21,311 nucleotides of DNA, taken from an uncultured Bacteroidales bacterium. Lineage in GTDB: Bacteria; Bacteroidota; Bacteroidia; Bacteroidales; UBA932. The notes under the pieces were generated by a model. That model ran no database searches. It was not told the DNA's origin and saw only the letters and a program-made list of their open reading frames with translations. Below are positions 14,790-21,311 of the stretch, one piece after another. Both the position numbers and the translations under genes were made by a program. Every line of letters begins with the position of its first letter. Within the stretch, counting starts at the first letter, position 1. The DNA lies in assembly GCA_945912085.1 (NCBI GenBank), contig CAMEBJ010000004.1, positions 1 through 21,311 of the forward strand, given 5' to 3'.

Positions 14790-17186
14790 TTAATTGTAGC
14801 GTACGGCTATCGATCCGACACGAATTGAATAGCCTCCGTTCTTGATCTGACCGATTTCACGACCCTTGTTGTTGAGGAAGTCAGTGTCGCTCATACCTGA
14901 CGGAACTCCGTCGGCAACATTTCTGGCAACTTTGAGTCTTACGATGACCTCATCCTTTCCGAAGCAGGATGAAGGAAGCTGGCGTACATATTCCTCATAG
15001 CCCGGAGCCGAGTCGTTTGTGGTATTGGTGTACCAGAACAGATGACTGTTCTTGATATAGTTCCCATCAAGTTTGGTGAAGGTCTGTCCTCCGTCAACGG
15101 AATAGAGAAGGTCCCAAAGCGCAGGTGCTCCAATGTTGGTGCTTCCGAAGAAGCCGTGCCCCCAGGTGATTGCGAAGATAAGATTGCTTCCTGATGCATC
15201 CCTGGTGGAGAACTTGACATCAAAGTATCTTCCACCCTCGTCTCCGGAATAATCCCACCATTTGTTGTAGATGTAAACAGCCTTGTCTGCTCCGAAACCG
15301 TTACCTCCCCAATATGGATTGTTGAGATCCGTGTAGCTGGCAATCTCCGCCGTACCGTAAATCACGATTTCTCCGTTTCCTTCATCAGGATAAGCCAGAT
15401 TGCTCCTGGAAGTATTCCAAGTCCATTCTGCGATGGATTTTGAGAATTTGGCGTCATTCAGGGCAATGTCCTCTTCCGCCATAGCACGGATCTGGAGAGG
15501 TCCCACATTCTCGTTATTGTAACGGTGAAGAGTCTCAGCAACGATGATTCCTTTGAACACTCCTGATCCCTGAGGCACGCAACTGCCCCATTTGTCAGCA
15601 AAACTTGAATCGGATTTGCGTCTCCATTTTGCACAGGTGTTGGTCAGCATGCAGATAGTGCGTCCGGTCTGATCGGTCATTGTGAGAGGTGCGGTGTCCC
15701 AGTGAGGATTATTCTTCACTCCGTCAGGAGGATTGATTCCCTTGCTTTCGTCAATGTAGGAATATCCTTCGTAAACATTGGTGTATGATCCATCCTTTGA
15801 CAGGATTTCCACTCCCTGAAGCTGCACGTATGTGAAGATATCCAGGTCTGTAAGCTCAGCAATGGTACGATTCTTTACAGGTATTCCGGCTTCTGTACCA
15901 GGGGTGGTCTCAATGATGTCGGATGCAGTCAGTCCCGTCACTGTATAGCATTTAGGATTCTGCTGGATTTCGAGGTTCTTTCCTCCGATGTTTATCCTGG
16001 CACTTGACCATCGGTCAATCTTTGCTGCCTCCATTGATTCAAACTTGAGGCAGACACCGTAGGTTCCGTCAGCACTTTCAATATAGGCTGTCCTGTGCGG
16101 CTCATCGAAATCGTACATATAGCGTCCTGTCTGGGTGGTCTTTGAGACGTTCTCGCTGGTGTAGTCGCTGACGATGAATCCTGTAAGTACCGCTCCTTCA
16201 GGAATCCTGCCGGCAGGAAGGCTGCGGAGGTATTCGTACGGATTGACAGCATCCTGGACGATAGGATAAGTCACATTGAGAGTGTTACCATCAAGGTCGG
16301 TGTAGGAGAGGTTGATGGCTCCTCTTCTCTGAGTGTTGCCCTCATTGGCGGAAAGATGGAATGAAAGTGTCTCCTTTGTCAGTTTGACATCTGATATCCA
16401 TTGGTTGTCTTCAGTTATTCCCGTAACGGAAATCTGCACCTGGTCAAGGAAGAGGGCAATGTTATTCTCTTCTATTTCAGCTGAATAACTAGCCTCATTC
16501 CTGACGTAATTGTCTGGATTCTCCTTAATCTTGATTGAAGGAAGGTCAATGGTCTGCTCGATTGAGAAAGTGTTCTTGTAGTCTGACCTCTCTCCGGTAA
16601 CCTCCGGAAGCAGAAAATTGATTACCGCCTTGCGGGCTGCTCCGCTGTCATTTGTCAGAACCTTGAAAGAAAGCTGTTTCTGGTCGAACCTGATGTCGGA
16701 AACCCAGTCCTTGCCATGCTCGTAATCTACTGACACCTCCATGGTCTCCAGCCCATAGGCGACATTGGTCTCCACTGGAATCACGATTTCTGCAGAGGAT
16801 TTGGTCAGAGTGACAGAGGACGGGTTGAAACTGTAAGAAGGTGTCTCGATTGCTCCCGCCTGTATAAACGTAATCGTTTCCTTCTCGCTGACGGTTTCAA
16901 GCACGACATCAACCTTTCTGGCTATGCCGTAGTTCTCGGAATAGGTGAAGACGAATTCATTGTTCCCTTCGCCCTCATTTTTGTCAATTGAGGCCCAATC
17001 GACTTCTTCGGCGAATTTGGCTGTCCATCTTTTTGAGGAATAGACAAGCACATGCGTTGAACCGGCTTCCTTCTTCAGTTCAACTCTATTGGAAGAAACT
17101 GCGAGAGGCAGGTCCATCTCGAAAGGGCGGTTGCAGGCTGTACACAAGCAAGCAAGCGCAAAGAATAATGAAATTATTTTTTTCAT
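14790..17186 (-). CDS. BACON/DUF5689 surface lipoprotein, candidate glycan-binding protein (three-BACON paralogue)
   Basis: The protein has 798 residues with a lipoprotein signal (LCTAC, C18). Three BACON-like repeats lie at about 27-112, 116-213 and 215-313, each with a 'W.S/I' core and a closing 'I.Q' strand, then a DUF5689-type domain at about 325-570 (AVLTGFIVSDY..., DIFTYVQLQGVEI, CMLTNTCAKWRR, GVFKGIIVAETLHRY). The C-terminal beta-sandwich at about 575-798 is Trp- and Tyr-rich and ends SIRVGSIAVRYN. It lies directly after susD, the usual place of a PUL surface glycan-binding protein. The extra BACON module relative to its neighbour would hold the C-terminal domain further from the membrane. 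No enzymatic residues were recognised. Ligand binding is inferred from position and architecture. Confidence 0.8.
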   Translation of the reverse strand: MKKIISLFFALACLCTACNRPFEMDLPLAVSSNRVELKKEAGSTHVLVYSSKRWTAKFAEEVDWASIDKNEGEGNNEFVFTYSENYGIARKVDVVLETVSEKETITFIQAGAIETPSYSFNPSSVTLTKSSAEIVIPVETNVAYGLETMEVSVDYEHGKDWVSDIRFDQKQLSFKVLTNDSGAARKAVINFLLPEVTGERSDYKNTFSIEQTIDLPSIKIKENPDNYVRNEASYSAEIEENNIALFLDQVQISVTGITEDNQWISDVKLTKETLSFHLSANEGNTQRRGAINLSYTDLDGNTLNVTYPIVQDAVNPYEYLRSLPAGRIPEGAVLTGFIVSDYTSENVSKTTQTGRYMYDFDEPHRTAYIESADGTYGVCLKFESMEAAKIDRWSSARINIGGKNLEIQQNPKCYTVTGLTASDIIETTPGTEAGIPVKNRTIAELTDLDIFTYVQLQGVEILSKDGSYTNVYEGYSYIDESKGINPPDGVKNNPHWDTAPLTMTDQTGRTICMLTNTCAKWRRKSDSSFADKWGSCVPQGSGVFKGIIVAETLHRYNNENVGPLQIRAMAEEDIALNDAKFSKSIAEWTWNTSRSNLAYPDEGNGEIVIYGTAEIASYTDLNNPYWGGNGFGADKAVYIYNKWWDYSGDEGGRYFDVKFSTRDASGSNLIFAITWGHGFFGSTNIGAPALWDLLYSVDGGQTFTKLDGNYIKNSHLFWYTNTTNDSAPGYEEYVRQLPSSCFGKDEVIVRLKVARNVADGVPSGMSDTDFLNNKGREIGQIKNGGYSIRVGSIAVRYN

Positions 17187-17197
17187 ATAAGTAAAAA

Positions 17198-18685
17198 TTA
17201 GAGTCCGTATTTGTTGTATTCCTTGTTGTCAAGATTATATTTTGAATTGACGACTTCCTTGTCAGGAATAGGATAGTATCTGTGGCAAGGACGGATGTTC
17301 TTTTTCAGCTCCTCCTGATCGGAGTAGTCGGTAAGGCTCTGGTAGAATATGTCCCATCGCACAAGGTCGAACTTGCGCTGGAATTCTCCGAAAAGTTCCC
17401 TCGCCCTTTCGCAGCGGATTTCATCCTGAAGCCTGGCATTGTTGCGATAATGGTAAGGACCAAGTCCGGCACGTTCCCTTGTGTAATTGAGGTATCTGAC
17501 GGCAGTCTCGTCCTGGTTGAGCTCCTGATGGCACTCAGCCATCATCAGAAGGGCGTCCGCATAGCGGAACACCTTGTAGTTGTTCCCGTCATCCGAACCC
17601 TGCATGTTCGGACACCAGAACTTCGGACCGGCCCAAGGACGCACAACAGTACTGTTGAACGCCTTGCCGTTGTATTCCCAAGCCATGTTGTAGTCCTTTC
17701 TGATGTCGAAACTTTTCTTCGACTGAAGTCCCTGGCAGAAGTAGGAGTTCGGTCTCATAGCTGACCAGGTCGTGGACTGGTCCCCTAATTCCTCTATTTC
17801 CACACCATCATAGGTGAAACCGGTGGACCGGGTCGGGGTGCACACGCATGCGACATTTGAAGTGTAGTTGATTCCGCCGAGAACATACGAATGCTGTATC
17901 TCGAGGATTGACTCAGGAGTGTTTTTGTTGCGGAACATCACATTTTCGGCATAATCGTATTGCGAGAAGTCCCCGTAGATGTCTTCAATCTTTCCGAGAG
18001 CCTCTAGGGCGACATCCCACTCCTTGTTCCACATAGCGCATTTCGCTATCACCATGTAGGCGGCAGCGGCCCCCAGTCTTGCCCCGTCATTGTCGCTTGT
18101 CCTTGTCTGAGGCACGAGAGGGGCAATTCCCCTAAGGTCCTTTATAATTTCATCCCTTGTGGCAACGGCGTCCATTCTAGGCAGCAGGGCAATCCTCTCC
18201 AGGGTCTCCTTGTCCGTCACATCATCAAAATAAAAAGGCACGTTCCCAAAGAAGGATGTCAGGGTCAGGTAATAAAATCCCCTCAGGGTCTTCGCCTCGC
18301 AAAGCAGGGAGTTCCTCTGACTCTCGTTCAGAGCCGTGGTTTCAGTGATTCCCTTCACTGCGAAATTACATCTCTGAATGCCCCTGTAAGCTTGTGTCCA
18401 GACAGTTTCTCCGAAACGGGGTACGGCAGGGGAGATGTCCAGACAGGCGTCAAGAGTTCCAGAATAGCAGTAGGCAAGGTCACTGACACATTCGGTGGCA
18501 AGAAAATATGCGTAAGTGTAGATACCTGCAAGAGGAATATAGCATCCGTTCACCACGGACTGGCATTCCGAGAATTTGCGGAAGAAATTGTCAGGAGTGG
18601 AGACTGATGAGGTATCTTCCTGTAAAGAACAGGACGGGACGGCAATCAATGCTGCCAAAGTAATGATTATTGCTTTGTTTTTCAT
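17198..18685 (-). CDS. susD: SusD/RagB-family nutrient-uptake outer-membrane lipoprotein
   Basis: The protein has 495 residues with a lipoprotein signal (AVPSC, C19). Family features are the N-terminal 'NFFRKFSECQSVVNGCY' helix, TPR-like helices (WTQAYRGIQRCNFAVKGI; LLCEAKTLRGFYYLTLTSFFGNVPFYF), the SusD-like 'FRYADALLMMAECHQELNQDETAVRYLNYTRERAGL' segment, and the C-terminal ERARELFGEFQRKFDLVRW followed by YYPIPDKEV. SusD proteins form the lid over the partner SusC barrel and bind incoming oligosaccharide at the cell surface. At 495 residues it is on the short side of normal. It follows susC by 16 bp. Confidence 0.95.
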   Translation of the reverse strand: MKNKAIIITLAALIAVPSCSLQEDTSSVSTPDNFFRKFSECQSVVNGCYIPLAGIYTYAYFLATECVSDLAYCYSGTLDACLDISPAVPRFGETVWTQAYRGIQRCNFAVKGITETTALNESQRNSLLCEAKTLRGFYYLTLTSFFGNVPFYFDDVTDKETLERIALLPRMDAVATRDEIIKDLRGIAPLVPQTRTSDNDGARLGAAAAYMVIAKCAMWNKEWDVALEALGKIEDIYGDFSQYDYAENVMFRNKNTPESILEIQHSYVLGGINYTSNVACVCTPTRSTGFTYDGVEIEELGDQSTTWSAMRPNSYFCQGLQSKKSFDIRKDYNMAWEYNGKAFNSTVVRPWAGPKFWCPNMQGSDDGNNYKVFRYADALLMMAECHQELNQDETAVRYLNYTRERAGLGPYHYRNNARLQDEIRCERARELFGEFQRKFDLVRWDIFYQSLTDYSDQEELKKNIRPCHRYYPIPDKEVVNSKYNLDNKEYNKYGL

Positions 18686-18701
18686 TTCTTTTCTCCTCTT
18701 T

Positions 18702-21311
18702 TTAATACCTTACCTGTAAACTGAACATAATTGTGCGAGCCTTAGGGTATGCTCCGTCATCCACACGCCTCATCGTTGAGGACGTTCCTGAAGAATTGAC
18801 ATCCGGGTCGAATCCGTTGTAGTTCTTCCATAGATACAAGTTCTCTCCGGCAAGCGTCAGGGTGATGTCCTTGAGCCATGCCTTTTTCTTGCTCAAGTCA
18901 AAAGTGTAACTCAGGCTGACATTTTTCAGGCGGATGTAGGAAGCGTCGTGAATCATAAAGTCACTCGGAAGGGCTGTGTCCGATTTTGCCCCGGCAGCAG
19001 GAATGTCCGAATTAGGATTCCTTGTGGCATGCCAGCAGTTGAGCATGTAACGGTACTGGTTGGTGAGCGACGAGCCAGCCATAAAGAACTCCGCGAAATT
19101 GTAGATTTTTCCTCCGAGGGAGTAATTGAAGAAGACTCCCAGTTTGAATCCCTTGTAATAGAAATTGTTCTGAAATCCTCCATAAAGGACAGGGTCGGCA
19201 TTTCCCTGGTAGATGAGGTCGTTTTGGTCAAGAGTCCCGTTGTGGTCTATATCATAGTACCTCGGACCTCCAAGTACCGGAGTTGTGGTGGCGTATGCCT
19301 TTGTCGTCTTGTTCCTCTCCATCTCTTCCTCGTTTTTCCAGGTGCCTCCATACTTGAATCCCCAAAGCGAGTTGAGCGGATAACCAGCGACATAACCGTA
19401 CATCATGTACTGGTTGTTTCCGGGAGAATCATAGACAGAGACAAATTCATCGCTACCGATATTATTGACCATCTGAGAGTTGTGTGAGATGGTGAAATCG
19501 CTTGACCATTGGAAGTTCTTGGTCTTGACATTAAGGGTGTTGATTGTCAACTCGATTCCCTTGTTGGACGTCTCTCCGATGTTTCCGAAAATCCTGCTGT
19601 AGCCAGTCTGGGTAGGGACAGCCTTGTAAAGCAACAGGTCAGTGGTCTTTGAAGAATATAGTTCAAGAGTGACGTTCAACCTCTGCCTGAACAGCGCCAC
19701 ATCCAGTGCGACATTGTAGAGCGTGGTCTTCTCCCAGGTCAGATTGGGCGATGCAAGACGGCTTCTGTAATATGCCACAGGCTGGCTTCCGTCAAACAGA
19801 TAACCTCCTGTCGTTGTGGACAATGCCGCCATTGACATATACGAACTGATGGCATCGTTTCCCGTCACGCCGGCACTGGCCCTGACGGACAGGTCGTCAA
19901 TCCATTTTACATCCTTGAGGAACTTCTCGTTGCTTGCATTCCACCTGATTGCTGCCGAAGGGAAGAATGCCCATTTGTTGTTGGCTGCGAAATTGGATGC
20001 CCCGTCAAACCTTCCTGTGACAGTAAGATAATATCTTGAACCATAGTTGTAGTCGATGCGGGCGAAACCGGAAATCTTGTCCTTGCGATAGTAGGATGTT
20101 GAGGCGGAATATGTCTCCTTGTCAAGCACCGCGTTCATGTTGTTCCACTTCACAGTGTCGTCCATATACCCGAGACCTTCAAGGGTGAAGTTCTTTCCCA
20201 CTTCCTTGTAGGCCGAGAATCCGAGCATCGGGACGAAGGAATGTCCCTTTTTTTCCAGCTTGTAACTCAAGGTGGTCTCCGATGACAATGAATATTCTCC
20301 ATATTCACCTCTGTACGCCTCTCCTCCTTCAGCCTCCGTCTTGATCGGGAGGGTTCCCGGATAGTAGAGGAAGGTGTGCGCCTGATAAAGGAAATATGAG
20401 AATATGCTGTTGATGTGCAGATTCTTGACCGGGGTAATGTCCACAGTGAACGAGTGGTTGGTCGCATCAGTCTGCCTGTAATAAGTGTTCATGTTCACAA
20501 GCGCCGTCGGAGTGTTGAACTTCTGTCCTCCGTAGTAGAGCGGGTTTATGTCGTCGGAAGGCTTGATGAACGGATCGAGAAACTGGGCAGCCCTCCACCA
20601 GTAGGTTCCTCCGATGGAAGCTTTCGTCTGGTCTATATATCTCCACGTATAACTTCCCTTATAACCGACCTTCATCCATTTAAACAACTGCCTTTCAAGG
20701 TTGATTCTTCCTGTAAACCTTTTCTGTCCGCTGGATTTGATAAGTCCCTGGGTGTCATTGTAGGAAAATGACACGTAGTAGTTTGACTTCTCCTCACTTC
20801 CTGACACAGAGAGGGCATAGTTCTGATAGACTGCGGTACGGGTAATTTCGTCAATCCAGTCCGTTCCCCTGTAGGAGAGAGGATCCGGATACGGCAGTTC
20901 CGATAGAGGGGTGTTCGGTCCAACCTCCCTGTTGTACACATCATATCCGTTTGTAGCAAGCTCGTTCCTGTAGATTGCGAACTCAGATGCATTCATTATG
21001 TCCAGCTTGCTTGGGAGAGTGGATACTCCCACATCTGCCTTGAAAGTGATGTTCGGCTTCTTCGGAATGCCCTGTCCATGCTTGGTAGTGATGATGATGA
21101 CTCCATTGGATCCCCTGGAACCGTAGATTGCAGTGGAGGAGGCATCCTTGAGTACGGAGATGGATGCAATGTCATCTGTATTTATGTCATTCAGGTCACT
21201 GACTGCATCCATTATTCCGTCAACGACTATCAAAGGCTCGTTCGATGCCGAGATTGACCTTGTTCCCCTGATTCGGATTGTGGTGGTCGCTCCCGGAGCA
21301 CCTGAGGTTGA
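18702..21311 (-). CDS. susC: SusC/RagA-family TonB-dependent transporter (5' end outside window)
   Basis: The reading frame is open to the right edge, giving 869 residues. The visible start, STSGAPGATTTIRIRGTRSISASNEPLIVVDG, is the SusC plug-domain signature, followed by SISVLKDASSTAIYGSRGSNGVI. The beta-barrel runs to an aromatic C-terminus (MFSLQVRY). About 150-200 N-terminal residues are missing: signal peptide, CarboxypepD-regulatory-like domain and first part of the plug. A TTG at 21231-21233 is internal and not a real start, because the conserved plug sequence continues upstream of it. The protein imports glycan fragments across the outer membrane with TonB energy and works with the adjacent SusD. 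The PUL promoter and regulator must lie beyond 21311. Confidence 0.95.
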   Translation of the reverse strand, partial: STSGAPGATTTIRIRGTRSISASNEPLIVVDGIMDAVSDLNDINTDDIASISVLKDASSTAIYGSRGSNGVIIITTKHGQGIPKKPNITFKADVGVSTLPSKLDIMNASEFAIYRNELATNGYDVYNREVGPNTPLSELPYPDPLSYRGTDWIDEITRTAVYQNYALSVSGSEEKSNYYVSFSYNDTQGLIKSSGQKRFTGRINLERQLFKWMKVGYKGSYTWRYIDQTKASIGGTYWWRAAQFLDPFIKPSDDINPLYYGGQKFNTPTALVNMNTYYRQTDATNHSFTVDITPVKNLHINSIFSYFLYQAHTFLYYPGTLPIKTEAEGGEAYRGEYGEYSLSSETTLSYKLEKKGHSFVPMLGFSAYKEVGKNFTLEGLGYMDDTVKWNNMNAVLDKETYSASTSYYRKDKISGFARIDYNYGSRYYLTVTGRFDGASNFAANNKWAFFPSAAIRWNASNEKFLKDVKWIDDLSVRASAGVTGNDAISSYMSMAALSTTTGGYLFDGSQPVAYYRSRLASPNLTWEKTTLYNVALDVALFRQRLNVTLELYSSKTTDLLLYKAVPTQTGYSRIFGNIGETSNKGIELTINTLNVKTKNFQWSSDFTISHNSQMVNNIGSDEFVSVYDSPGNNQYMMYGYVAGYPLNSLWGFKYGGTWKNEEEMERNKTTKAYATTTPVLGGPRYYDIDHNGTLDQNDLIYQGNADPVLYGGFQNNFYYKGFKLGVFFNYSLGGKIYNFAEFFMAGSSLTNQYRYMLNCWHATRNPNSDIPAAGAKSDTALPSDFMIHDASYIRLKNVSLSYTFDLSKKKAWLKDITLTLAGENLYLWKNYNGFDPDVNSSGTSSTMRRVDDGAYPKARTIMFSLQVRY

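Noticed and set aside
21231..21233. TTG as the start of the SusC protein
   Set aside because: The conserved SusC plug sequence continues in frame upstream to the window edge, so this codon is internal.

Overview
The window reads as chromosomal DNA from a Bacteroidales bacterium, probably from an animal gut. The evidence is a SusC/SusD pair, several BACON/DUF5689-type surface lipoproteins, Bacteroidetes-style promoters (TTTG about 20 nt upstream of TAnnTTTG), start codons without clear Shine-Dalgarno sequences, and intermediate G+C by eye. The genus cannot be fixed from the sequence alone.

Left part (1-2565). A PnuC-family vitamin or nucleoside transporter (+) converges on a YeiH-family putative sulfate exporter (-). 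Between them is a 51-bp tandem repeat with a hairpin in each unit. The 339-bp region upstream of yeiH holds a well-formed promoter for yeiH, a small leader hairpin, and a 164-bp near-palindrome that could be a structured RNA or a MITE-like element. The near-palindrome runs into the promoter of the next operon.

Middle part (2566-5998). A compact plus-strand operon encodes a CpXC zinc-ribbon protein, a doubly membrane-anchored PHP-family phosphoesterase-like protein, and an EptA/MCR-like phosphoethanolamine transferase. The last two overlap by 4 bp (ATGA). This looks like a cell-envelope modification unit. A hairpin terminator follows.

Right part (6034-21311, all minus strand). A polysaccharide utilization locus starts beyond the right edge and is transcribed leftward: susC (cut by the window end), susD, two paralogous BACON/DUF5689 surface lipoproteins, a GH89 alpha-N-acetylglucosaminidase, a lipoprotein with a C-terminal endonuclease/exonuclease/phosphatase (EEP) domain, and an SGNH/GDSL esterase. 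Gaps between genes are only 3-16 bp, so this is almost certainly one operon. GH89 points to a glycan carrying alpha-linked GlcNAc, such as gastric-type mucin O-glycan or heparan-type chains. Four products have lipoprotein signals and two have type I signal peptides. This suggests capture and perhaps phosphodiester cleavage at the surface, then import through SusC and deacylation plus alpha-GlcNAc removal in the periplasm. The operon ends against a 58-codon remnant of the galactokinase C-terminus.

No tRNA, rRNA, CRISPR array, transposase or phage gene was found.
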